Shown here piece after piece: positions 52,423 through 60,011 of a stretch of 64,000 nucleotides of DNA. Position 1 is the stretch's first letter. Each line of letters opens with the position of its first letter. Origin of the DNA: Cedecea lapagei (lineage in GTDB: Bacteria; Pseudomonadota; Gammaproteobacteria; Enterobacterales; Enterobacteriaceae); NCBI RefSeq assembly GCF_900635955.1, contig NZ_LR134201.1:3100001-3164000 (forward strand). The letters are read 5' to 3'. Position numbers and translations under genes: made by a program. The notes below the pieces were generated by a model. The model was not told the DNA's origin, searched no databases, and saw only the letters and a list, made by a program, of their open reading frames with translations.

Positions 52423-53049
52423 ATGAGTAAAAAACGTTATTACTACGAGCCCGTGGAAGGCCACGGTTTACCGCACGACCCGCTGAACGCCATCGTCGGG
52501 CCGCGCCCGATTGGCTGGATCTCCTCCTGCAATCTGCAGGGCCAGCGTAACCTTGCGCCGTACAGCTTCTTTAACTGTTTTAACTATCGCCCACCGATCA
52601 TTGGCTTCGCCAGCAGCGGCTGGAAAGACAGCGTCCAGAACATCCTCGACACCAAAGAATTCGTCTGGAACCTCGCCACTCGCCCGCTGGCAGAGCAGAT
52701 GAACGAAACCTCCGTGACGCTCCCAAGAGGCGAAGATGAGTTCCAGCGCGCAGGCCTGACCCCCGTCGCGGGGACAAAGGTAAAAGCAAGCCTGGTGGCG
52801 GAAAGCCCGGTCCACTTCGAGTGCCGCCTGTCGCAGTGCATTCGCCTTACCTCGGCCGACGGCGAGGAGTTAAACAGCTGGCTGGTGCTGGGCGAAGTGG
52901 TTGCCGTCCACATCGATGAGGACCTGCTTATCGATGGCATCTATCAGACCGCACTGGCGCAACCCGTGCTGCGGGCCGGAGGGCCAACCGCTTATTACAC
53001 GGTAGATGAGTCCCGGCGTTTTGACCTGGTTCGCCCGGATGCGCGCTAA
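52423..53049 (+). CDS. Flavin reductase family protein (FMN-binding split barrel)
   Basis: A 208-residue member of the flavin-reductase-like (DIM6/NTAB) family, homologous to HpaC-type and related flavoproteins that bind FMN and often act with NAD(P)H. Visible markers are the RPIGWISSCNLQGQRNLAPYSFFN core (FMN binding, about 28-51) and NILDTKEFVWNLATRPLAEQMN. There is no counterpart at this place in E. coli K-12. It stands alone between rlmF (divergent) and mcbA, with its own terminator. Natural partner or substrate unknown. Confidence 0.85.
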   Translation: MSKKRYYYEPVEGHGLPHDPLNAIVGPRPIGWISSCNLQGQRNLAPYSFFNCFNYRPPIIGFASSGWKDSVQNILDTKEFVWNLATRPLAEQMNETSVTLPRGEDEFQRAGLTPVAGTKVKASLVAESPVHFECRLSQCIRLTSADGEELNSWLVLGEVVAVHIDEDLLIDGIYQTALAQPVLRAGGPTAYYTVDESRRFDLVRPDAR

Positions 53050-53053
53050 AGCT

Positions 53054-53086
53054 AAAAAAATCAGCCACATATATGTGGCTTTTTTG
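53054..53086. terminator. Terminator after the flavin reductase gene
   Basis: An 18-base perfect palindrome (AGCCACATATATGTGGCT, 53063-53080) is flanked by an A7 run on the left and a T6 run on the right. Confidence 0.85.
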
Positions 53087-53231
53087 TCAGCATTGGGTCA
53101 AGTTTTATCGTTCAAAAAACACGCACAACTCCATCAGTTTTTTGCGTCATCACCTGCCAGCGAAGGAACTAGACTGTAGTTGTCAGACAACAAAAAGGTG
53201 TTTTGCTCTCAACGCTCAAGAGGATGTAAAG

Positions 53232-53489
53232 ATGAAAAAGCTGCTGTATTTCTCTGCGGTTATCTCTCTTGCTGCACTGCCTTTTGCCTCCATGGCAGCC
53301 CAGGAAATGAGTGACGCAAACCTCGGCCAGCTGCGCCCGGTGGGTACCGTAACCGCCAAAGCCAGCAACCTTGACGATCTGCAGGCCAAACTGGCAGAAA
53401 AAGCCAAAGAACAGGGTGCAACCGGCTTCGTGATTAACTCTGCGGGCGGTGATAACCATCTGTACGGTACCGCCACTATCTACAAATAG
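53232..53489 (+). CDS. mcbA: DUF1471 (YhcN) family periplasmic protein McbA
   Basis: An 85-residue periplasmic protein with signal peptide MKKLLYFSAVISLAALPFASMAA followed by the YhcN domain. The conserved C-terminus INSAGGDNHLYGTATIYK matches E. coli McbA/YbiM. In E. coli McbA is induced by McbR/YncC and affects colanic acid and biofilm. A related gene, ybiJ, lies 5.1 kb downstream. The ATG at 53232 is preceded by AGAGGATG. Confidence 0.9.
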   Translation: MKKLLYFSAVISLAALPFASMAAQEMSDANLGQLRPVGTVTAKASNLDDLQAKLAEKAKEQGATGFVINSAGGDNHLYGTATIYK

Positions 53490-53510
53490 CCCTCTCCCTG
53501 ACCGCCACAA

Positions 53511-53540
53511 TGCCCCGCGCTGCGGGGCAATTTTATTTTT
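53511..53540 (+). terminator. mcbA terminator
   Basis: TGCCCCGC and GCGGGGCA form an 8-bp stem with a GCT loop, followed by ATTTTATTTTT. Confidence 0.85.
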
Positions 53541-53589
53541 ATCCCCCGAAAATAAATTAAGTAATCATATGATACTTATATGGCCCATC

Positions 53590-53605
53590 TGTGAATTAAC
53601 TCACT
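53590..53605 (+). promoter_or_regulatory. CRP-like site upstream of the PTS operon
   Basis: TGTGA-ATTAAC-TCACT matches the CRP consensus TGTGA-N6-TCACA at 9 of 10 positions and lies 75 bases upstream of the EIIC start. A 10-base palindrome ATCATATGAT at 53565-53574 is a further candidate operator. Confidence 0.65.
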
Positions 53606-53679
53606 TTATTGCCGCTGAACAAACACTAAGGTAATGGCACGCAAGAATTGTCTCTTGTGATTACTTACGGAGCGGTAAA

Positions 53680-54987
53680 ATGAAAAACCTGATGGCCGCA
53701 TTAGAAGCCCGGCTGATGCCTCTGGCCGCCAAAATGGCGCAGCAGCGCCACCTCGGCGCCATTCGCGACGCCTATATCTCGTTCATGCCGTTTATTATCG
53801 TTGGCTCGATCCTGCTGGTTATCTCGTCATTCCCGAGCAGTCACTACCAGCAGTTTATGGCCGCTATTTTTGGTGAGGGGTGGTCCGCCACCGTTGAGAT
53901 CCCTTTTAACGCAATCTTCTCGACAATGGCGGTATTCATCAGCTTTCTGGTGGCCTATCGGCTGGCAGAGCGCTATAACATCGACAGAATGTCCTCCGGC
54001 ATTTTGTCACTCTCCTGCTTCCTGATCCTCACCCCTTTCGCAAAGCACCCTGACCTCGGCAACCTGATTCCGTTGGAGTGGCTGGGGTCGAAGGGGCTGT
54101 TTGTCGCGATGCTTGGAGCACTGGCCAGTACGGAGCTGTTTGCCTGGATGCTGCGTCAGAACTGGGTGATCAAAATGCCGGATGGCGTCCCTCCGGCGGT
54201 ACAAAAATCTTTTGCGGCGCTTATCCCGTCGCTGCTGATCCTGATTCTCGCCCTGGCCATTCGTGTGCTCTTTGCAAAAACCGACTATCACACCATTCAT
54301 CAGTTCGTTTATGAAGTGCTGGCGACGCCGATCCGCCACTTCGGCACCTCCTATATTGGCGCGCTGTTTACCTGCTTTAGCATTACCAGCCTGTGGTCCG
54401 TGGGGATCAACTCAGGCTCAATGGTCAACGGCATTCTTCGCCCCTTCTGGATGGAAAACCAGATGGACAACCTGGCCGCCACTCAGGCCGGCATGCCGCC
54501 GCCGCACGTGGTCACGGAGCAGTTTTACGACATGATCTGGATGGGCGGCGCGGGTGCCACCTTGTCTCTGGTGATTGCTATGCTGCTTTTCGCCCGCAGT
54601 CAGCACATCAAAAACGTCTCGCGGCTGGCCGCCGGCTCCTCCATTTTCAATATTAACGAGCCGGTGCTGTTTGGCCTGCCGGTCATCATGAACCCCGTCA
54701 TGCTGATCCCATTTAACCTTGTGCCGCTCGTGCTGGTCACGGTGCAGTACATCGCCATGTCCGTCGGCGTGGTAGCGACCACCACCGGGGTGTATATCCC
54801 CTGGACCCTGCCGCCGGTGTTAAGCGGATTTATCGTCACCGGGCACCTGAGCGGCGCGGTTATCCAGCTGGTTAACCTGTGCCTCGGAGCACTGATATAC
54901 CTGCCGTTCCTGAAAGTTGTCGACAGACAGTACCGGGCCAGTGAAACCCCGGCACCGGTGACCGAACCTAAACCCGCCACGGAGTAG
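53680..54987 (+). CDS. PTS lactose/cellobiose-type EIIC permease
   Basis: A 435-residue EIIC membrane protein of the Lac/chitobiose-cellobiose PTS family (ChbC/CelB-like), with about ten helices. The N-terminus has RHLGAIRDAYISFMPFIIVGSILLV (about 23-47), and the substrate-binding motif is FNINEPVLFGLPVIMNP (about 324-340). It has no EIIA or EIIB of its own in this window, so it must borrow them, for example from a Chb-type system elsewhere. It starts an operon (7 bases to the next gene) with a glycosylasparaginase and an aminopeptidase, which suggests an amino-sugar or glyco-amino acid substrate. A CRP-like site lies upstream. Confidence 0.88.
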   Translation: MKNLMAALEARLMPLAAKMAQQRHLGAIRDAYISFMPFIIVGSILLVISSFPSSHYQQFMAAIFGEGWSATVEIPFNAIFSTMAVFISFLVAYRLAERYNIDRMSSGILSLSCFLILTPFAKHPDLGNLIPLEWLGSKGLFVAMLGALASTELFAWMLRQNWVIKMPDGVPPAVQKSFAALIPSLLILILALAIRVLFAKTDYHTIHQFVYEVLATPIRHFGTSYIGALFTCFSITSLWSVGINSGSMVNGILRPFWMENQMDNLAATQAGMPPPHVVTEQFYDMIWMGGAGATLSLVIAMLLFARSQHIKNVSRLAAGSSIFNINEPVLFGLPVIMNPVMLIPFNLVPLVLVTVQYIAMSVGVVATTTGVYIPWTLPPVLSGFIVTGHLSGAVIQLVNLCLGALIYLPFLKVVDRQYRASETPAPVTEPKPATE

Positions 54988-54993
54988 TTAAAC

Positions 54994-55962
54994 ATGACGC
55001 TATCAGCAAACTGGGGAACGATCGCCACCTGGCGTATGGCATGGGAAGGAATTGGTGAAGCCGCAGAGCGTCTGCAGCAGGGCGGTTCAGCCAGCGACGC
55101 TGCGGTCCATGCGGTCAAATGCGTAGAGGATTATCCTTTCTATAAATCGGTCGGCTTCGGCGGACTGCCAAATGAAAAAGGCGAGGTTGAACTGGACGCC
55201 GCCTTTATGGACGGTACCAGCCTGGCGCTCGGCGCCGTCGCAGGGGTAAGAAATATTGCTAACCCGATTCTGGTCGCCAAAGCTCTGAGCGAAGAGCGCT
55301 TCAACAGTTTTATGGTCGGCCAGGGAGCGGAAGCGTGGGCAAAAGATCGGGGCTTTGAAAGCAAAACCATGCTGACCGAGCGCGCACATAATCACTATCT
55401 TAAGCGCAAACGTGAAACGCTGGATCGCGGTCTAAGCCCCTACACCGGGCACGATACCGTCGGCGTTATCGCCCTCGACGGTCAGCAAAGAATGTCGGTC
55501 GCCACCTCCACCAGCGGCCTGTTTATGAAGCGCCCTGGCCGCGTAGGTGACTCGCCGGTTTCCGGCTCCGGCTTCTACGCCGACAGCGAAGTGGGCGCAG
55601 CCACCGCCACCGGCCTTGGCGAAGATTTAATGAAAGGCTGCATCAGCTACGAGATTGTCAGCCGCATGGCGCGAGGAATGTCACCGCAGCAGGCGGCGGA
55701 GTCGGCGGTTTACGACCTGGAAGCAAAGCTAATGGCTCGCTACGGCCGCGCTGGCGACCTCTCCGTCGTCTGCATGAACAACAGGGGCGAATACGGCGCG
55801 GCCACAACCATCGACAACTTCTCCTTCTCTGTCGCCACGCCGGCACAGCCTGCCCAGGTGTTCCTCACCGCCAGGGAAGGTAATCGCACGCTCATCCGCC
55901 CGGCCGATCGCGAATGGCTGGACGCCTACCAACGGCGCATCACCGCGGAGGTTATCCAATGA
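54994..55962 (+). CDS. N(4)-(beta-N-acetylglucosaminyl)-L-asparaginase (glycosylasparaginase)
   Basis: A 322-residue Ntn-hydrolase of the aspartylglucosaminidase (AGA) family. AGA cleaves GlcNAc-beta-Asn to aspartate plus 1-amino-GlcNAc, which hydrolyses to GlcNAc. The autoproteolytic nucleophile is T155 in TGHDTVGVIALD, and the substrate site GRVGDSPVSGSGFYAD and GAATATGLGEDLMK match human and Flavobacterium AGA. The N-terminal half keeps KSVGFGGLPNEKGEVELDA and DGTSLALGAVAGVRN. There is no signal peptide, so it acts in the cytoplasm on imported substrate. It overlaps the next gene (ATGA) and follows the EIIC, indicating one operon. Plain L-asparaginase or isoaspartyl peptidase activity is less likely given the binding-site match. 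Confidence 0.9.
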   Translation: MTLSANWGTIATWRMAWEGIGEAAERLQQGGSASDAAVHAVKCVEDYPFYKSVGFGGLPNEKGEVELDAAFMDGTSLALGAVAGVRNIANPILVAKALSEERFNSFMVGQGAEAWAKDRGFESKTMLTERAHNHYLKRKRETLDRGLSPYTGHDTVGVIALDGQQRMSVATSTSGLFMKRPGRVGDSPVSGSGFYADSEVGAATATGLGEDLMKGCISYEIVSRMARGMSPQQAAESAVYDLEAKLMARYGRAGDLSVVCMNNRGEYGAATTIDNFSFSVATPAQPAQVFLTAREGNRTLIRPADREWLDAYQRRITAEVIQ

Positions 55963-57401
55963 AGTGCCTGCTTGTCTCACCCGACGCCGCATTTAACAAT
56001 GCCCATCTGATCTTATGGAATACCTCCCTGAGCCGCTGGCCAGACGCGCTTCAGCCCCTGCTGAAAGAGATGTCTGCTCACGATGAGCCGCAAACAACCT
56101 CCTTTGGTTTACAGGGCATATGTAGGCGTCTGTCACTGCTGCCTTCTGCAGAAGTTGCCCAACCAGCGGTGCTCCGAAAGCTGCTTTCAGCTGTTGAAAC
56201 GCTGCTGCCTTCTCCCGTTTTACAGCCCGTCGCGCTGGATCTCGCGGGCTTTAATCTGGCGGATGAAACCACATTTGTGCGGCTACGCACGCTATTAATT
56301 GCCGTGCTCAACTGCTTCTATCAACTGCCGCAGCTGGGATATCGCCAGGATCTGCCGCAAAGCGACGGCGAGCTGTGGCTGATTACCGAACCCAATAACG
56401 CGCTGGCGCGACGGCTGGCTGAGCAGGCCGAGGCTATCGCTCAGGGAATGCGGCTTTCCCGCCAGTTGGCGGATTTACCCGCCCTGGACTGCCGCCCGCA
56501 GGATGTGGCGCAGCGGGCGGAAGCCTGGGCCAGCCAGCACTCGAAAACCCACTGCGAGATCCTCGACGAGCAGGCCATTTTCGACCGCGGGCTCGGCTGC
56601 CTGCACGCCACCGGAAAAGGCAGCGTCCACCCTCCCCGGCTGGTTACGCTGCGCTGGCAGGGTGCTGCCCAACAAGAGCCGGTTTATGCCCTGGTCGGCA
56701 AAGGAATAACCTTCGATACCGGCGGGATGTGGCTGAAAGAGGGCGAAGGCATGCGCACGATGAAATACGACATGTGCGGTGCGGCGGTGGTCTTTGGCAT
56801 GATGGAAACCGTTAAGCGCCTGAACCTGCCCATCAACGTCGTTGCGGTCATGGCGCTGGCGGAAAACATGCCCGGCAGCACCGCAATGATGCCGGGTGAC
56901 GTTGTGCGTGCCCATTCGGGCGCGAGCGTAGAAATCATTAATACCGATGCCGAAGGCCGTCTGGTGCTGGCCGATGCCCTCAGCTACGCCGCAGAACGCT
57001 TTAAGCCTGCCGGCATGATTGACGTCGCCACGCTGACCGGCGCGGTGGTAAAAGCCCTGGGCTACGACATCTCGGGGCTGATGAGCAACGATGAAGCGTT
57101 AAGCCAGCGCCTGCAGCAGGCGGGAAACCTGACGCAGGATCGCGTCTGGCCGCTGCCACTGGATGAAAGCTTTGACGGCCAGGTAAAGAGCGCGATTGCC
57201 GACTATACCAACACGCCGCCCAACAACGCTGCCATCGCGGTGTCTGCCGCACAGTTCCTCAGTAAGTTTTGCCGCCAGCGCCCCTGGGCGCACCTCGACG
57301 TCAGCGGCACCGCGCTGTCACGGGGTAAATTCACCCAGGCGAGCGGCCGACCGGCACATTTGCTGACGCAGTATTTACTGGCGCTTTGTGAGGGGAAATA
57401 G
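55959..57401 (+). CDS. M17 leucyl aminopeptidase family protein
   Basis: A 480-residue M17 metalloaminopeptidase with an N-terminal macro-like domain and a C-terminal catalytic domain. Metal and catalytic residues are K248 and D253 (GKGITFDTGG), D271 (MKYDMCGAA), D330 and E332 (NTDAEGRL). It removes N-terminal residues from peptides in the cytoplasm. It is neither PepA nor PepB by sequence context, and it is translationally coupled to the glycosylasparaginase. The probable role is trimming short glycopeptides so that GlcNAc-Asn is freed, but this is inference. A hairpin follows at 57412. Confidence 0.88.
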   Translation: MKCLLVSPDAAFNNAHLILWNTSLSRWPDALQPLLKEMSAHDEPQTTSFGLQGICRRLSLLPSAEVAQPAVLRKLLSAVETLLPSPVLQPVALDLAGFNLADETTFVRLRTLLIAVLNCFYQLPQLGYRQDLPQSDGELWLITEPNNALARRLAEQAEAIAQGMRLSRQLADLPALDCRPQDVAQRAEAWASQHSKTHCEILDEQAIFDRGLGCLHATGKGSVHPPRLVTLRWQGAAQQEPVYALVGKGITFDTGGMWLKEGEGMRTMKYDMCGAAVVFGMMETVKRLNLPINVVAVMALAENMPGSTAMMPGDVVRAHSGASVEIINTDAEGRLVLADALSYAAERFKPAGMIDVATLTGAVVKALGYDISGLMSNDEALSQRLQQAGNLTQDRVWPLPLDESFDGQVKSAIADYTNTPPNNAAIAVSAAQFLSKFCRQRPWAHLDVSGTALSRGKFTQASGRPAHLLTQYLLALCEGK

Positions 57402-57411
57402 CCTTGCGATC

Positions 57412-57438
57412 GTTAAAGCGCTCTTCGGGCGCTTTAAC
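57412..57438. terminator. Hairpin between convergent aminopeptidase and transposase-like genes
   Basis: GTTAAAGCGC and GCGCTTTAAC form a perfect 10-bp stem with a 7-base loop. It overlaps the stop codon of the convergent gene and lacks a clear T run. Confidence 0.6.
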
Positions 57439-58267
57439 GACTGGGATGATTGAGTTTCAGCCACGCCTCAGGCGTCAGGTTTTTCAGCCGGCTGCGAATC
57501 ATCCTTTTATTAAGCAGATCTTCAAACTCCAGCAGCACGGCGCCTAACCCCAGACGCTTATCGAAGCGCTCGCCGTTTAACAGCGCTTCCAGCGGCTGGT
57601 GATAATTGCCCTGCCCGGCTTTTTCAAGCCAGCTTTCCTGCGGTGCCGCAGTTAAGGGAACGCCAAGCGTCTCTGCAAGAGTCTGTGTAAACGCGCACGG
57701 TTTCGCCGTTAAGGAAAGCACGGGCAGCGGAAGCCCTTCGCGCAGGAACCCAACCAGCGGATCAGCAACGCCCTCGCATCCTCTTTCCCTTAGCGCAACG
57801 GCTATATAGCCGGAGACGCGATCGCTGAACGCCAGCAGCTCGCCCTGCTTATGGCTAAGGATTTCGGGCAGCGGGAAAGTATCAAGCACAAAATGGCCCG
57901 GTTGCTTATTGAGATCCGGCTTGCTCATGCGCGACTGCTGCCAGTTTTGCAGCATGCGGCTGACGCTTGCGCGAGAAATTCCCTGCTGAATCAGCAGGCG
58001 TGCGGCTTCAAGAAGTTCGTCCAGCGAAAGGGCCAGGCGCAGGCGCAGAAACACCAGCATCGACTCCTGCTCGTGGCTTAACGCCCGATGAATCGTATTT
58101 GGTCGATGAGATTTGTCGTAGCAGTCGTCGCGCCTGCGCCAGCGGCGGACGGTATCGACCGAAATGTTCAGCTCTTCCGCCAGCTCGCCGTCCGTTTTTT
58201 CGGATTCCTGAATGTACTTGCGCGTACGCGGCGTTGTTGTGGCGTTGGAGTGCAGCTTTATCTCCAT
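57434..58267 (-). CDS. IS481-transposase-derived HTH protein, catalytically degenerate
   Basis: A 277-residue protein whose N-terminus (KLHSNATTTPRTRKYIQES, then HTH GELAEELNISVDTVRRWRRRD and SHRPNTIHRALSHEQESMLVFLRLRLALSLDELLEAARLL) aligns by eye with IS481-family transposases. The C-terminal half follows the integrase core: VLDTFPLPEI keeps the first Asp, but the expected second motif (TDNG) reads LTAKPCAF, and the Glu-helix is altered (WLEKAGQGNYHQPLEALL), while the ending RSRLKNLTPEAWLKLN keeps the terminal pattern. The DDE triad is therefore not intact. No terminal inverted repeats or target duplication were noticed nearby. It may be a domesticated DNA-binding regulator of unknown role. 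It is divergent from ybiJ and convergent with the aminopeptidase operon. Confidence 0.75.
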   Translation of the reverse strand: MEIKLHSNATTTPRTRKYIQESEKTDGELAEELNISVDTVRRWRRRDDCYDKSHRPNTIHRALSHEQESMLVFLRLRLALSLDELLEAARLLIQQGISRASVSRMLQNWQQSRMSKPDLNKQPGHFVLDTFPLPEILSHKQGELLAFSDRVSGYIAVALRERGCEGVADPLVGFLREGLPLPVLSLTAKPCAFTQTLAETLGVPLTAAPQESWLEKAGQGNYHQPLEALLNGERFDKRLGLGAVLLEFEDLLNKRMIRSRLKNLTPEAWLKLNHPSR

Positions 58268-58628
58268 CGAACCTCATCCATCGGGTTGAAAAGGAAAGAC
58301 ATCATTATAAAAGCTTCCCCTGAAGGATGCTGCGCTAAAAATCAAACTGATGCCGAAAAGGGGGCGCAAGCGATTGCACATCAGGTACGACCAGCGTTGG
58401 TAAAAAGAGTAGCAAAATGTGCGCAAACTAAGTGTTCCCAGGGTTAACGTCACGCAGTGAAACTATTTACCCCGTAATCACTATTTATTTCAACAGGTTA
58501 TAACTAATTCAATTTTTTTGATTAAGGTCGTCAATTCTCTTCGATTTATTCTTCCGTCTAAAAGTGTGACCATAATCACATCGACGGAACAACGTCACCT
58601 TAACAGAACAACCTGCGAGAATTAAGCC
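58268..58628. other. Intergenic region upstream of ybiJ
   Basis: This 361-base gap between the transposase-derived gene and ybiJ is AT-rich near its end and contains a strong CRP site at 58565-58580. No RNA gene or coding frame with a ribosome-binding site is seen. Confidence 0.5.
58565..58580 (+). promoter_or_regulatory. CRP site upstream of ybiJ
   Basis: TGTGA-CCATAA-TCACA is a perfect match to both CRP half-sites, with good flanking bases (AAG/TCG). It ends 48 bases before the ybiJ start, a distance compatible with activation at -41.5 if the transcript starts close to the ATG. Confidence 0.85.
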
Positions 58629-58889
58629 ATGAAAACCATCAAATATGCTGTAGCTGCACTTGCTCTCTCTACTCTCTCCTTCGGTGCTTTCGCTGCACAG
58701 TCCGTTAACGAAGCACAGGCACAAAATCTGAACAAAGTCGGCGTCGTTTCCGTGACTGGCGCAACGACCCTGGACGGCCTGGAAGCAAAACTGGCTGCTA
58801 AAGCTGAAGCTGCTGGCGCAAGCTCTTATGCCATCACTTCTGCCAACACCGAAGGCCACATGAGCGGCACCGCGGTTATCTACAAATAA
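58629..58889 (+). CDS. ybiJ: DUF1471 (YhcN) family periplasmic protein YbiJ
   Basis: An 86-residue periplasmic protein (signal MKTIKYAVAALALSTLSFGAFA, mature AQSVNEAQAQNLNKVGVVSV). The conserved end SGTAVIYK and the sequence closely match E. coli YbiJ. Family members are stress-induced small proteins linked to biofilm or acid and peroxide stress. It is paralogous to mcbA upstream. Confidence 0.94.
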   Translation: MKTIKYAVAALALSTLSFGAFAAQSVNEAQAQNLNKVGVVSVTGATTLDGLEAKLAAKAEAAGASSYAITSANTEGHMSGTAVIYK

Positions 58890-58989
58890 TCACGCGCTCA
58901 AGCTTTACCCTCATTACCCTCATTGAGGCCGATACCCTCATCGGCCTTGATAGCACTACCCTTGTTAAACCCTGATGTTACCCTTGTTT

Positions 58990-59019
58990 GCCCGCGATGC
59001 CTGTCGCGGGCTTTTTTTT
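58990..59019. terminator. Terminator between ybiJ and ybiB
   Basis: GCCCGCGA and TCGCGGGC form an 8-bp stem with a 6-base loop and a T8 run on the plus strand. Upstream of it is a second hairpin, AGGCCGAT with ATCGGCCT (58926-58947), and a series of ACCCT repeats. Confidence 0.85.
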
Positions 59020-59028
59020 GCTCGTCAT

Positions 59029-59997
59029 TCAGAAAACTTCAGCAACGCGTGCAAGGCCAGCCTCAAGCGTCGCCGCGTCCCCCGTCGCGACCAGGCAACA
59101 GGCCATCTGAATTTTTAGCGATTGCGGCACCGGCTCAACGCCTGCGACGCAGCGCTCAATCCAGCGGGCTGTCACCTCAGGATCTTTTCCTGACGGCAGC
59201 GCAACGGCCTCGCCGTCGGTGTCGGTTTGCCGCTCGCTGACGACGCGAGTTCCCAGGCCATCAATCAGCGCAATCTGCGGGCAACGCAGCGGATTAGCGT
59301 ACACCTCGCCTTCGGTACCGTGCATCAGCAGCCCACGACCGCCGATATCGGCAAAGAACTTCGCCACTTTGGGCACATATTCCGGATGAGACACGCTGGC
59401 GAGACGCAGCGCGGCGTCTTCGGCAAACGGCGTGGCCAGCTTGGCCAGCGTATGCGCGCTGTTACGCACGCCCATCCGCCAGCGCATCGCCAGCTGGGTC
59501 TCCATCGGCGGGCAAAGTACGCCAATCGGCAGGAAGACGGGATGATGATTCTCGAGCTTCGCCTGCGCCTGCCCGGCGTGGCGGGTCGGCTCAATCCCCA
59601 GCAGCGTAAAAATCGTTTCCGTTAACACCCGGCCAGGGTCTTCACTCACACCGTGAACCACCACCGGGTAGCCGAGCTTGTTGAGCAAAAGCGCCAGCAG
59701 CGGCGTGAGGTTAGCCTGCTTGCGGGCGCCGTTATAGGAGGGAATCACAACAGGCATCGGTTTGCCCTGCGGCGGCGTAAGCGAAATGACGTGCTGCTTC
59801 ATCGCCTCATAGAAACCGAGCATCTCCGCTTCGCCTTCCCCCTTAATACGCAGGGCAATCAGCACGCCGCCCAGCTCCAGGTCCGGCACTTCGCCCTTAA
59901 GCATGTGGCTGTACAACCCGCGCGCGGTATCAAAATCGAGATCTCTGGCGTGGTTTTTGCCACGGCCAATTTCTTTAATGATTTTGCGATAGTCCAT
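59029..59997 (-). CDS. ybiB: DNA-binding TrpD2-like protein YbiB
   Basis: YbiB (322 aa) is structurally like anthranilate phosphoribosyltransferase (TrpD2 subfamily) but binds DNA or RNA without sequence specificity. The family start YRKIIKEIGRGKNHARDLDFDTARGLYSHML and the VVHGVSEDPGRVLTETIF segment are present. It is downstream of dinG by 14 bases, in the LexA-controlled dinG-ybiB unit. Confidence 0.94.
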   Translation of the reverse strand: MDYRKIIKEIGRGKNHARDLDFDTARGLYSHMLKGEVPDLELGGVLIALRIKGEGEAEMLGFYEAMKQHVISLTPPQGKPMPVVIPSYNGARKQANLTPLLALLLNKLGYPVVVHGVSEDPGRVLTETIFTLLGIEPTRHAGQAQAKLENHHPVFLPIGVLCPPMETQLAMRWRMGVRNSAHTLAKLATPFAEDAALRLASVSHPEYVPKVAKFFADIGGRGLLMHGTEGEVYANPLRCPQIALIDGLGTRVVSERQTDTDGEAVALPSGKDPEVTARWIERCVAGVEPVPQSLKIQMACCLVATGDAATLEAGLARVAEVF

Positions 59998-60011
59998 TCA
60001 GACTCTCCTTG

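Noticed and set aside
58900..58990. Repeats that might look like a CRISPR array
   Set aside because: The units are only 5 to 10 bases with no regular spacers and no cas genes.
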